Shown one piece after another: positions 1-7,977 of a DNA stretch of 39,500 nt. The notes under the pieces are model-generated. The model was not told the origin of the DNA. It made no database searches and worked only from the letters and a program-made list of their open reading frames with translations. Source of the stretch: an uncultured Bacteroidales bacterium (lineage in GTDB: Bacteria; Bacteroidota; Bacteroidia; Bacteroidales; P3); contig CAMZFW010000005.1 of assembly GCA_947306225.1 (NCBI GenBank), forward strand, positions 1 to 39,500. The letters run 5' to 3'. Every line of letters begins with the position of its first letter. Position 1 is the first letter of the stretch. Position numbers and translations under genes: made by a program.

Positions 1-337
1 CGATGGTGTTGATGACACGGCCCACGAGACCCTCGCCCACCTTGATGGAGGCGATACGCTTGGTGCGCTTCACCGTGTCACCCTCGTTGATGGTACTCGC
101 CTCTGCCAGCATCACCACACCCACATTGTCCTCCTCCAGATTCTGCACGATGCCCTGTTCGCCGGTAGCGAACTCCACCAGCTCGCCCGACTGGGCGTTG
201 TTGAGGCCGTACACACGCGCAATACCGTCACCGACGGTCAGCACCGTGCCCACCTCCTCCAGCGCTACGTCGAGGTCGACGTCTGCCAATTGTTTCTTCA
301 GGATTGCCGATACTTCGGCAGGTTTAATCTCTGACAT
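1..337 (-). CDS. atpA: ATP synthase F1 alpha subunit, N-terminal part (partial)
   Basis: Alpha subunit of the F1 catalytic head of F-type ATP synthase at the cytoplasmic face of the inner membrane. Only the first 112 codons are present; the gene continues past the left edge. The visible protein begins MSEIKPAEVSAILKKQL and contains the N-terminal beta-barrel core typical of AtpA (VLTVGDGIARVYGL, then a GELVEF segment and EGLVGRVINTI). The nucleotide-binding motifs lie outside the window. The start ATG at 337 gives the expected AtpA N-terminus. It follows atpH with a 41-base spacer made of AATTTTAATTC-like micro-repeats, so it is probably translated from the atpE-F-H-A transcript. Confidence 0.97.
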   Translation of the reverse strand, partial: MSEIKPAEVSAILKKQLADVDLDVALEEVGTVLTVGDGIARVYGLNNAQSGELVEFATGEQGIVQNLEEDNVGVVMLAEASTINEGDTVKRTKRIASIKVGEGLVGRVINTI

Positions 338-343
338 ATTATT

Positions 344-376
344 AATTTTAATTCTTAATTCTTAAACTTTTAATTC
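344..376. repeat. AATTC/TTAATTC micro-repeat spacer between atpH and atpA
   Basis: Read on the forward strand, the spacer is a run of near-identical 7-9 base units (TTAATTC, TTAATTC, TTTTAATTC). On the reverse strand it resembles the GAGAATTGAGAATTGA run found inside the coding sequence at 30631-30670. It fills almost the whole spacer between two operon genes and contains no start codon of its own. Confidence 0.5.
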
Positions 377-378
377 AC

Positions 379-936
379 CTACAGCTTGCTCTCGTACACA
401 TTCTCACCAAACTCATGCCGCAGTTTCATCAAGTAGGTGCTGATACGGGCATCGTACATTCGGTTGTCGAACTCCATAGCCAGACCGCCTATAATCTTCG
501 GGTCGGTCTTCGCCACCAGTTCCACCTCCTTGTGCGTATAGTCCGCTATCACCTTCGTCGCCAACGCGCGTGTCACCTCATCCACCGGCTGTGCCGTCGT
601 GATGTGCGACAGCACTATGCCTCGACTCTCACGATACAGGCCCATATATGCGGCGCTGATACCCTTCAGGTTCACCGAACGTTTCTTGCGCACCACAAAG
701 AGTATAAACGCCATCGTGGTCTTGCACACGCTCGCCTCGAACAGGTCGGTAACTATCGCCGCCTTCTTCGGTGCCTTGATTTCCGGATTGCGGAACACCG
801 CGTTCAGCTCGCGGTTCTCGGCACACACGGCATTCACCAGCCGCATATCCTCCGACACCCGCTCCTGCTCCTGCGTCTCTTCGGCCAGCAGAAACAGTGC
901 CTTAGCGTAATTTATATTGATTCTATAATCTTGCAT
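379..936 (-). CDS. atpH: ATP synthase F1 delta subunit
   Basis: Delta subunit (OSCP homologue) joining the F1 head to the peripheral stalk of ATP synthase. The 185-residue product has the usual family length. It starts MQDYRININYAKALFLLAEE, the typical N-terminal helix with the YAKALF signature, and its C-terminal part contains the conserved DPKIIGGLAMEFDNRMYDAR segment followed by a final helix. It lies between atpF and atpA in the normal F1Fo order and reads in the same direction, so it belongs to the same operon. Nothing is missing or broken. Confidence 0.96.
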   Translation of the reverse strand: MQDYRININYAKALFLLAEETQEQERVSEDMRLVNAVCAENRELNAVFRNPEIKAPKKAAIVTDLFEASVCKTTMAFILFVVRKKRSVNLKGISAAYMGLYRESRGIVLSHITTAQPVDEVTRALATKVIADYTHKEVELVAKTDPKIIGGLAMEFDNRMYDARISTYLMKLRHEFGENVYESKL

Positions 937-980
937 TCTTCTTCTTTAAAGTAAAAGGCAGCAACTTGAGCGGCAAGAAC

Positions 981-1017
981 CTTTTAGTTTCCACCTTTTA
1001 GTTTCTAGTTTTAATTC
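981..1017. repeat. CTTTTAGTTTC micro-repeat in atpF-atpH spacer, reaching the atpF stop
   Basis: Two units of CTTTTAGTTTC separated by CACC, followed by TAGTTTTAATTC. On the reverse strand the repeat begins within the last codons and stop (TAA, 1011-1013) of atpF and runs into the spacer before atpH. It is another short-unit repeat of the kind seen in several spacers of this window. Confidence 0.4.
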
Positions 1018-1511
1018 AGGTGTGCGTTCTCCAGCTCGCGCTGTATCAGGCTGTCGGCCTTCTGCCTGTCGCTCAATTCCGACTTCATCAGCTTCTCGGC
1101 GATGTCAATCGACAGCGATGCAATCTGATTCTTCAACTCGTGCATTGCCTTCAACTTCTCATAGTTGATGTTCTCACGAGCGCTCTCCACAATGCGGTCG
1201 GCCTCCTCGGTGGCCTTCAGGCGCGCATCCTCCACAATTTTCTCGCTAGTGAGCCGTGCGTTGCGCAACATCTCGTCGCGTTCAGCCTTAGCCTCCTTCA
1301 GCAGGTCTTCGTTATGCGCCACCAGCTGTTTCATCTCCTCGCGAGCCTTCTCGGCAGCATTCAGCGAGTCCGCTATCGCCTGCTCACGCTTCTTCAGCGA
1401 CTTCAGCAGCATGGGCCAGCCCCATTTACCGAGTATGAACACTAGGACACCGAACGACACCAGCATCCATACAAATGTACCCAGACCGGGATTAATCAAC
1501 GGATTATTCAT
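1011..1511 (-). CDS. atpF: ATP synthase Fo b subunit
   Basis: Peripheral-stalk b subunit of ATP synthase. The 166-residue product has one N-terminal membrane segment (about residues 10-30, FVWMLVSFGVLVFILGKW), then a long charged, alanine- and glutamate-rich helix expected to dimerise as a coiled coil and bind the delta subunit. Length and layout are normal for bacterial AtpF. The C-terminal codons and stop lie in a short repeat (981-1017), so the last few residues (ENAHLN) may vary among relatives. It lies between atpE and atpH in the same operon. Confidence 0.96.
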   Translation of the reverse strand: MNNPLINPGLGTFVWMLVSFGVLVFILGKWGWPMLLKSLKKREQAIADSLNAAEKAREEMKQLVAHNEDLLKEAKAERDEMLRNARLTSEKIVEDARLKATEEADRIVESARENINYEKLKAMHELKNQIASLSIDIAEKLMKSELSDRQKADSLIQRELENAHLN

Positions 1512-1611
1512 CTGTTATATTTTCTTTGTTGTTCCAGTATAATTTGTTAGTTTAGCTTTAAACAGGATGTTGGCACCAATCGTGCCAACATCCTATTTCT
1601 CATCGGAGGTC

Positions 1612-1866
1612 TTACTTGAGGACAACCAGCAAGCAGACAACGACTGCGAAGAAGGCAACACCTTCAACCAGTGCGGCGGCGATAATCATGGTCGAACGGA
1701 TGTCGCCACCAGCCTCAGGCTGACGGGCCATGCCTTCCATGGCACCCTGACCAATCTTACCAATACCCAGACCCGCACCGATGGTGGCGAGACCGGCTCC
1801 GACGGCTGCACCGAAATAACCCCAGGCCATCTGGGCAGCAGCTTGTAACAAAATGAGTAATGACAT
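1612..1866 (-). CDS. atpE: ATP synthase Fo c subunit (rotor ring)
   Basis: Proteolipid c subunit that forms the ion-translocating rotor ring in the inner membrane. The 84-residue product shows two hydrophobic helices joined by a polar loop (IGQGAMEGMARQPEA, about 38-51). The glycine-rich first helix (GAAVGAGLATIGAGLGIG) and the ion-binding carboxylate Glu68 in helix 2 (AAALVEGVAFFA) are clear. The sodium-type ligands after and before this Glu (Ser, Gln) are not evident, so proton coupling is more likely; this is inference. It is the first gene of the cluster, 97 bases downstream of a good TAnnTTTG promoter. atpB is not found upstream, unlike the common atpB-E-F-H-A order. Confidence 0.96.
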   Translation of the reverse strand: MSLLILLQAAAQMAWGYFGAAVGAGLATIGAGLGIGKIGQGAMEGMARQPEAGGDIRSTMIIAAALVEGVAFFAVVVCLLVVLK

Positions 1867-1963
1867 AGTTGTGAATTTTATGTTTGTTAATAAGTTTATT
1901 TATTTCTTTTTCAACACACTACACACACCCTCCTTCCATCGTTCACACACTCAAACGAGGAAA

Positions 1964-1994
1964 CAAAATTAGACATTTTTTTTCATCTACACAA
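1964..1994 (-). promoter_or_regulatory. Bacteroidetes-type promoter for atpE-F-H-A
   Basis: On the reverse strand, TTG (1994-1992) is followed after 20 bases by TAATTTTG (1971-1964), matching the TTG-N19/20-TAnnTTTG consensus of Bacteroidetes primary sigma factor. Transcription would start near 1957, giving a leader of about 90 bases before atpE. The surroundings are strongly AT-rich. Confidence 0.65.
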
Positions 1995-2135
1995 GTTTTT
2001 AACACTTAAAATCAAAAAAAATATTCCAACTCATTAATTATCAACATCAATATTTTCACCCCACACCTCAAACTATGAGCAATTCCACGTATCGGCCCAA
2101 ATCGGGCATGACATTAGGGTTTACATCTTCCCTTT

Positions 2136-2298
2136 AGCACTTAACCGTTCGTTAACCGATCGTTTGCCGTTCGTTTGCCGTCCAGGCGACGGCAAACGAC
2201 CCCCCAATCGGTAGAATGCGGTAAGTTTCGGTAAAAAGCGGTAAGATGCGGTAAGTTTCGGTAAGATGCGGTAGAATGCGGTAAGATGCGGTAAAAAA
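2136..2298 (-). repeat. Composite repeat copy 1: hairpin block plus nine 10-bp units
   Basis: The pentamer CGGTA recurs at exactly 10-bp steps nine times (2209, 2219, 2229 ... 2289), with units such as TGCGGTAAGA, TTCGGTAAGT and TGCGGTAGAA. It is joined to a block containing CGACGGCAAACGACCCCCC, a hairpin with 10-bp arms CGTTTGCCGT (2172-2181) and ACGGCAAACG (2189-2198) around a 7-base loop, and GTTAACCG-type repeats ending near AGCACTTAACCG (2136). The same structure in opposite orientation lies at 37741-37939. It sits between the stop of the MalY-type gene and the atpE promoter. The 10-bp period is not a multiple of 3, which argues against coding. Confidence 0.9.
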
Positions 2299-2347
2299 CA
2301 GAAGAAAAATCTTCCGCTCGCGTGTGGATTATCTACGATGCAGGCAC

Positions 2348-3514
2348 CTATTCAAGGGCGGAAACGAGGCGGTGGAGGGCTTCGAGAAGAGTGGCTCGAG
2401 GACAACCAAGATTGAGGCGGAAACAGCCGCTGTAATCTTTACCGCCAAATGTGGTGCCGTCGTTGAGTGCCAGATGGGCTCGGTGGACAAGACGGTCGCG
2501 GATGTCGTCGTGGTCAAGTCCCAAATCGGAGAAGTCGAGCCAAGCCAGATATGAGGCTTCAGGAAGTATGGCGCGAACTTTCGGGAGGTGATGCGACAGG
2601 AAGTCTCGAAGGCAGTCGACATTGCCTTGCAAATAGTGCAACAGCTGACGCAGCCATTCTTCACCCTGAGCGAACGCCGCCTCTGCACCGACGAAGGCAA
2701 AGATATTGCCGTTGGCAAGCTCATAGCCATCGAGATAGCCGAAGAAACGCTGGCGCAACTGCTCGTTGGGACAATAGCAGACCGAGCTGCTGAGTCCGGC
2801 TATGTTGAATGTCTTGCTGGGCGCGACAAAAGTAATAGAGATATTGCGCGCATTGTCGCTGACCGTACTGAAACTGACGTGGCGATGAGGCGGAAGGGTG
2901 AGGTCGGCATGTATCTCGTCGGAGATGACATTCACATTGTTGCGATAGCAGATGTCGGCAATGCGACGGAGGGTCTCTTCGTCCCAGACGGTGCCGCCGG
3001 GGTTGTGGGGATTGCTGAGGATGAGCCAGCGGCATTGATGCGCACGCCATTCGAAGTCGTCGAAGTCGATGGCAAAACGCCCGTCGACCACTTTGAGAGG
3101 GCTGCAGACGAGCTGGCGATGGCTGTTTTCAGGCAGAGCCAGAAAGGGTGGGTAGACGGGGGTGGTGACGAGGATTCCATCGCCCGGATTGGTCATTGCC
3201 TGCAGTACGAAGGCGATGCCTGCCACGATGCCGGGAATGAAGTGTAGTTCTTGGCGGTCAGCGGTGATGGCATAATGGTTCTTGAGCCAGTTGGTGACGG
3301 CCAGCCAGTAGCTGTCGGGGGCAGTGGCGTAGCCTAGCACCTCATGGTCGCAACGACGGCGCAAGGCTTCCATGACAAAGTCGGGCGAACGGAAGTCCAT
3401 GTCCGCAACCCACATGGGCAGGAGGTCGTCGCTGCCAAAGAATTGCTTGAGAGCATCGTGCTTGACGCAATTGGTACCTTTACGGGGAATAATCTCGTCA
3501 AAATTGTATTCCAT
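2348..3514 (-). CDS. MalY/PatB-family PLP-dependent C-S lyase or aminotransferase
   Basis: Fold-type I pyridoxal-phosphate enzyme of the MalY/PatB group, which typically performs beta C-S lyase (cystathionine or cysteine conjugate cleavage) and sometimes aminotransferase reactions in the cytoplasm. The 388-residue product has the group N-terminus (NFDEIIPRKGTNCVKHD, then LPMWVADMDFRSP at 32-44), SNPHNPGG (167-174), the cofactor-binding Asp199 in SDEIHAD, and the Schiff-base Lys234 in APSKTFNIAG. Length is normal. The 38-base gap to nadB and lack of a promoter box suggest co-transcription with nadB. Substrate cannot be decided from sequence; MalY/PatB is secure, the exact reaction is not. Confidence 0.9.
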   Translation of the reverse strand: MEYNFDEIIPRKGTNCVKHDALKQFFGSDDLLPMWVADMDFRSPDFVMEALRRRCDHEVLGYATAPDSYWLAVTNWLKNHYAITADRQELHFIPGIVAGIAFVLQAMTNPGDGILVTTPVYPPFLALPENSHRQLVCSPLKVVDGRFAIDFDDFEWRAHQCRWLILSNPHNPGGTVWDEETLRRIADICYRNNVNVISDEIHADLTLPPHRHVSFSTVSDNARNISITFVAPSKTFNIAGLSSSVCYCPNEQLRQRFFGYLDGYELANGNIFAFVGAEAAFAQGEEWLRQLLHYLQGNVDCLRDFLSHHLPKVRAILPEASYLAWLDFSDLGLDHDDIRDRLVHRAHLALNDGTTFGGKDYSGCFRLNLGCPRATLLEALHRLVSALE

Positions 3515-3552
3515 GATAGTAATAAAAGGTAGTGTAGTGAGGGGGAGCCGGG

Positions 3553-5118
3553 CTACTGTTTGACAAGGTCGATACTATAGTGCAGACCCACATTTTCGCG
3601 ACGTGCACGCGCCATCTTAATAATGAGATAGGCGCAGGCGATAAGGTTGCGCAACTCGCTGAGTTCTTCGGTGAGGACAGAGCGGTTATATAGGTCTTCC
3701 GTTTCGCGGAAGATGAGGTTGAGTCGGTCGAAGGCGCGTTGCAGACGGAGGTCGCTGCGGACGATGCCGACATAGTTCCACATCAACTCCTGCAGCTCGC
3801 GCTTGGTCTGGGTGATGAGCACCATTTCTTCGTTGAGCACCATGCCTTCGGCGTTCCAGTCGGGCACCTGATGGCAGAATTGGCGTGTTTTGACGCGCTC
3901 AATGGCACTCATAGCAGCATTATGGGCGTAGACAACTGCCTCCAGGAGTGAATTACTGGCGAGTCGGTTGCCGCCATGCAACCCTGTACAGGAGCATTCG
4001 CCGGCGGCATAGAGGTGATGGATGGACGACTCGCCGTCGCGATTCACCTTGATACCGCCACACTGATAGTGCGCAGCCGGACGGATGGGAATCATATCCT
4101 TCGTGATATTGATACCCAGCTCGAGACATTTGGCATAGATGGTGGGGAAGCCTGTAATGAGCTCATTCTTACCAATGCCGCGGGCATCGAGGTAGAGGTG
4201 GTCGACACCGGCAATCTTCATCTCGTTGTCGATGGCGCGTGCCACGATATCACGCGGGGCAAGGGAGAGGCGCTTGTCGTACTTGTGCATAAACTCGTTG
4301 CCCTTGAAATCCTTAAGGATGGCACCTGCGCCACGCATTGCCTCAGTGATAAGGAATGCGGGCTTCTCGGCAGGGTTATACAACGAGGTGGGATGGAACT
4401 GCATAAACTCCAAGTCGGCAAGTACGCCACGGGCGCGGTGCACCATTGCCACGCCGTCGCCCGTCGAGACGATGGGGGTAGTGGTGGTGGTATAAACGTT
4501 GCCCATGCCTCCAGTGGCGAGCAGCGTCACCTTGGCGAGATAGGTGTCTATCTGGTTGGTCTTGCAGTCAAGGGCATACACGCCGTAGCACTCAATGTCG
4601 GGCGTGTGCTTGGTGACACGCTGCCCGAGATGGTGCTGGGTGATGATGTCGATGGCGAACTGGTGTTCTTTTATTTCAATGTTGGGATGGCTGCACACAG
4701 CCTCCAATAGGCCTCGCTCAATCTCGGCTCCCGTATTGTCCTTGTGGTGAAGGATTCGGAACTCGGAGTGCCCTCCCTCGCGATGCAGGTCGAAACGGTC
4801 GCTCCCACGGCTTTTGTCGAAGTTGACACCATACTGTACCAACTCACGGATACGGTCGGGAGCCTCACGGATGGTCATTTCCACCACCTTGCGGTCGCAG
4901 ATGCCGTCGCCGGCGATAAGGGTGTCTTGGATGTGCTTGTCGAAGCTGTCGCTGTCGTACATCACGGCAGCAATGCCGCCTTGGGCATAGCGGGTAGAGC
5001 CTTCGGCTGCCTCACCCTTGCTGAGGATGCATACCTTACCGTATGGAGCAACTTTAAGGGCGAAACTCAACCCAGCGATGCCCGAGCCGATGACAAGAAA
5101 ATCGACCTCGTATCTCAT
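3553..5118 (-). CDS. nadB: L-aspartate oxidase
   Basis: FAD enzyme oxidising L-aspartate to iminoaspartate, first step of de novo NAD synthesis. The 521-residue product begins with the dinucleotide-binding fold FLVIGSGIAGLSFAL (GSGIAG at 11-16), followed by the FAD/substrate signature STRYAQGGIAA (about 42-52), the GGHSEFRILHHKDNTG stretch and the capping-domain motif HYQCGGIKVN, then a helical C-terminal domain. Length matches NadB (about 520-540) rather than succinate dehydrogenase flavoprotein. It starts 21 bases after the small membrane protein gene and is likely transcribed from the promoter at 5614-5621. nadA and nadC are not next to it here. Confidence 0.95.
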   Translation of the reverse strand: MRYEVDFLVIGSGIAGLSFALKVAPYGKVCILSKGEAAEGSTRYAQGGIAAVMYDSDSFDKHIQDTLIAGDGICDRKVVEMTIREAPDRIRELVQYGVNFDKSRGSDRFDLHREGGHSEFRILHHKDNTGAEIERGLLEAVCSHPNIEIKEHQFAIDIITQHHLGQRVTKHTPDIECYGVYALDCKTNQIDTYLAKVTLLATGGMGNVYTTTTTPIVSTGDGVAMVHRARGVLADLEFMQFHPTSLYNPAEKPAFLITEAMRGAGAILKDFKGNEFMHKYDKRLSLAPRDIVARAIDNEMKIAGVDHLYLDARGIGKNELITGFPTIYAKCLELGINITKDMIPIRPAAHYQCGGIKVNRDGESSIHHLYAAGECSCTGLHGGNRLASNSLLEAVVYAHNAAMSAIERVKTRQFCHQVPDWNAEGMVLNEEMVLITQTKRELQELMWNYVGIVRSDLRLQRAFDRLNLIFRETEDLYNRSVLTEELSELRNLIACAYLIIKMARARRENVGLHYSIDLVKQ

Positions 5119-5139
5119 ATCGGAATAATAACTTCCTGC

Positions 5140-5589
5140 TTAATAGCCAAAGGACATGCGAAGCATGGGCCAGTAGATGATAAGGGCTGCTATGGATGCT
5201 ATCACGGCAATGATGAAACAGGCAACCAAGAACACCATCAAATAGTGCCACGTGTAGCGTGTCTGACGTAGGTACTCCACCGAGGGGAGTAGGTCGTTGT
5301 TGATACGCACTTGGTTGGCTGCATGGACAGCACGACGCATACATACGATGCCAGGCAGACATGCGGCAGCGAACAGAATGAGGGTGATGCCGGCAAATCC
5401 TAACACATTGTCAAGATAATAGGGTGCCGCATCGTCAAGGTTGCCACTGATAAACACAATCAAGATACCGCCCGCGACCAAAAAAAGGACACTTAGGGCA
5501 GCAAAGATGGAAAAAATGTTCATCCACTTACCGGCACGGACGATGTGGTTCTTACTGTTGTTCAAAAGGATAAGTTCGTTCTCTTCCAT
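5140..5589 (-). CDS. Small membrane protein of unknown function
   Basis: Unrecognised 149-residue inner-membrane protein. From MEENELILLNN it has a hydrophilic N-terminus, then hydrophobic stretches at IFSIFAALSVLFLVAGGILIVF, VLGFAGITLILFAAACLPG and, near the C-terminus, YLMVFLVACFIIAVIASIAALIIYW, so three or four membrane helices. I chose the ATG at 5589 because a promoter box sits at 5614-5621; the longer reading from 5625 would begin upstream of the transcription start, while 5598 remains possible. It leads the nadB-malY operon but nothing indicates a metabolic link. Confidence 0.75.
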   Translation of the reverse strand: MEENELILLNNSKNHIVRAGKWMNIFSIFAALSVLFLVAGGILIVFISGNLDDAAPYYLDNVLGFAGITLILFAAACLPGIVCMRRAVHAANQVRINNDLLPSVEYLRQTRYTWHYLMVFLVACFIIAVIASIAALIIYWPMLRMSFGY

Positions 5590-5613
5590 AACGTACATGT
5601 GATTATTATTTTG

Positions 5614-5621
5614 CAAATATA
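5614..5621 (-). promoter_or_regulatory. TATATTTG promoter box for membrane protein-nadB-malY operon
   Basis: TATATTTG on the reverse strand, with a TTTG about 18 bases upstream in an A-rich tract. It lies 25 bases before the chosen ATG (5589), implying a very short leader, and decides against the longer start at 5625. Confidence 0.6.
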
Positions 5622-5729
5622 ACACTTTTTTTCAAAACCCAAAGAAAAAATTGATAACGTGAAACAGGTTTTCCCATTCTGTCGCACTGCCGTATGTCGA
5701 AAAAAACTCTGTATATCGAAAATATTCTG

Positions 5730-5737
5730 TATTTTTG
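5730..5737 (+). promoter_or_regulatory. TATTTTTG promoter box for the sensor kinase operon
   Basis: TATTTTTG fits TAnnTTTG and lies 43 bases before the kinase ATG at 5780. No convincing TTG is seen at the expected upstream distance, so the promoter may need an activator. It is divergent from the promoter at 5614-5621. Confidence 0.5.
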
Positions 5738-5779
5738 CAAAAAGTTTAAGGAGCTGTTTGTAATATTCCATAATTAGCA

Positions 5780-7963
5780 ATGAAGCGTTTTTACATACAT
5801 ATAGTTGGGATTGCCCTGTTGACAATGGCACTGGCAGGGTGTCGACACGGAGGGCGACCCGAAGGTATGAACCTACAGTTGCGCGGACAAGTGGACAGCC
5901 ATAACAAGGCTTCGTTTATGAACCGTTACCAAGACCCACAGCGTTCCATCAATGAGGCATACGCCGCTTTGGGGGTGGTACACGACTCGTTGCCCAACTA
6001 TCTTGACGGTTGCCTGCGGGCATACAACAACCTTGCTTTCGGCTATTATATGCTGGCACAGCACGATTCGGCAGCAGCGTACATCGACAGCGTGCTCGCC
6101 ATAACCAAACCTTCTGTAGGAGACAGGCACACCCGAACGAGCCCTAACAGCGAAGTTGAGCAATTGGTGGCACAACTGATGGAGATACGCCTGCTGCAAC
6201 GCAGCTGCCGCATAGCCGACTCCTATCAACTGCTTTACGACATTGACCGTTCTGCCCTATTGCGGCGTAAGAGTGAGAACTATCTGTACTCCTACGCGCA
6301 GATGGAATACTACATCACCTCGTTGACACTCAACTATCACTACCGCAATAGCGCGGTGGCATCGTCGTCAGGCACACTGCTCGATATCAGCACCCAGAAG
6401 ACCTTGGCAGACATGCTGCAGGACGTGGAGGATGCCCGTCCGGACCTGAAATGCGACTATGCTGAGGACATGTCGTTGAACTACGCTCTTGCGCATAGCT
6501 ACTACCGTCTGGCTTCCGCGTCAGGCAGCGACTCGAAGCTGCTTGCCAAAGCATACCAGTATCTGGCCGAGAACTTGAAGATAATGAGCCGCCCCAACCA
6601 ACAGAGCATCTACCATCTTGCCAACGTGTTCCAGCTGCAGGCGTTCATTGTTGCCGACACCAACATACACCCCGACAGCTATCAACGCCTCTGCTCGGCA
6701 CGTATTGCCGAGCTGCGCAGGCTAGGCGACCAACTCTATCCGCCCGATTCACTGGAACTGACAGGAGACTATGGGCTGGACATGTTCAAAGTCTCGACAG
6801 ACCTCTTCTTCCAGACCATTGACCCCTATCAGCATCTAGGGGCCGTGGTGGCCGCTGCAGAATACTGCCTACGCGAAGGCTACTACGACTTGGCATATAA
6901 CTACTATTCCCGTGCGTTGGCTGACAGCAGTTGGCACGACGGCATGGCACCCAAGTTCGAAGCCATGTTCTACGACGGGCTGATACGCATGGGCTATTCC
7001 GACTCGCCGGAGGTGAACCGCCGTTGGTACGCCCGTGAGATGGAGCTGCTGACCTTTATCCGTCAGAACGAGAGTGCCGACGCCATGCTGCAAGACCGCC
7101 TGATGCAGTCAGAAAGCCGCAACCACAACTACGGGCTGGCCATCGTTGTAGGGTCGGTGTTTATGCTGCTATTGGGCACGATGGTGGTGCTGCTGCACCG
7201 CCGTTCCAAAGTACTGCGGGCCGAGAAGGCAGCCTTGCAGAAAGCCAAGCAGCAGAGCATCGAGCGTATAGCCAATGTCGAGACCTGCCTCTCGGTGCTG
7301 CGTCACGACATCAACCCATTCCTTACCTACCTTACTAATAAGAATATGAGTGCCGAGATGCGGCAGGAGGTGCTAGACCAACTGCTGCGCACCTTCGCCA
7401 ACATCAAAAGTTGGACCAACCTCTCTATCCCTAGCGGGCTGCAGTTCCAGCCGTCGGTATTCCCGTTGGACGAAGTGTTTGAGAGTGTTGCCGCATCATG
7501 TGTGAGATTGGAACACGATGTAGACCTCATCTTCTACCCCACTACGCTCAAGATATATGGCGACCGCCAACTGGTAGAAATCATGCTCCGCAACTTGGTG
7601 AATAATGCTTTGCAGCACACCTTATATGGCAAAGTGACCATCTACTCGGAAGTATATCCCCAAGACCCTCGTTTTGTGCATATCGAAGTGGATGACACGG
7701 GCACCGGCATGGACGACGAGACCCTCGAGAATCTCTTCCGTGCCGACAAGAAGGTAAATACCTCCAGCAACCCAACAGCAGACCACGGGACTGGCTTCGG
7801 ACTGATACTATGCAAATACATCATTAAACGGCACGACGACAACACGGTGCGAGGCTGCCGCATCTGGGCAGAAAGCGAACTCGACAAGGGAAGCACTTTC
7901 CACTTTCTATTAGCAGGTGACGGCAACGAAGATTGGAAACCCGAACCACGGAGAATCAACTAG
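5780..7963 (+). CDS. Lipoprotein-anchored TPR-like sensor histidine kinase
   Basis: Sensor kinase of a two-component system, 727 residues. The N-terminus is a signal peptide with lipobox LAGC (Cys21), so the sensory half is probably periplasmic and lipid-anchored. Residues about 30-440 are helical with TPR-like pairs (YNNLAFGYYMLAQHDSAAAY; YDLAYNYYSRAL). One membrane helix lies at about 453-473, followed by a coiled-coil linker. The dimerisation helix carries the phospho-acceptor His509 in VLRHDINPF; the ATPase domain has NLVNNALQH (605-613), DDTGTGM and HGTGFGL. The layout resembles Bacteroidetes kinases annotated with DUF5112/DUF5113; that match is from memory. The response regulator gene begins 14 bases after the stop. 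The signal is unknown. Confidence 0.9.
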   Translation: MKRFYIHIVGIALLTMALAGCRHGGRPEGMNLQLRGQVDSHNKASFMNRYQDPQRSINEAYAALGVVHDSLPNYLDGCLRAYNNLAFGYYMLAQHDSAAAYIDSVLAITKPSVGDRHTRTSPNSEVEQLVAQLMEIRLLQRSCRIADSYQLLYDIDRSALLRRKSENYLYSYAQMEYYITSLTLNYHYRNSAVASSSGTLLDISTQKTLADMLQDVEDARPDLKCDYAEDMSLNYALAHSYYRLASASGSDSKLLAKAYQYLAENLKIMSRPNQQSIYHLANVFQLQAFIVADTNIHPDSYQRLCSARIAELRRLGDQLYPPDSLELTGDYGLDMFKVSTDLFFQTIDPYQHLGAVVAAAEYCLREGYYDLAYNYYSRALADSSWHDGMAPKFEAMFYDGLIRMGYSDSPEVNRRWYAREMELLTFIRQNESADAMLQDRLMQSESRNHNYGLAIVVGSVFMLLLGTMVVLLHRRSKVLRAEKAALQKAKQQSIERIANVETCLSVLRHDINPFLTYLTNKNMSAEMRQEVLDQLLRTFANIKSWTNLSIPSGLQFQPSVFPLDEVFESVAASCVRLEHDVDLIFYPTTLKIYGDRQLVEIMLRNLVNNALQHTLYGKVTIYSEVYPQDPRFVHIEVDDTGTGMDDETLENLFRADKKVNTSSNPTADHGTGFGLILCKYIIKRHDDNTVRGCRIWAESELDKGSTFHFLLAGDGNEDWKPEPRRIN

Positions 7964-7977
7964 TACGAACAAAGAAT

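Noticed and set aside
2153-2298. CRISPR-like array
   Set aside because: Units are only 10 bp with no spacers, and there are no cas genes in the window.
7933-7977. Upstream start for the response regulator
   Set aside because: It overlaps the kinase end and adds 15 residues before a standard receiver start (MEPIKIMIVDDEP).
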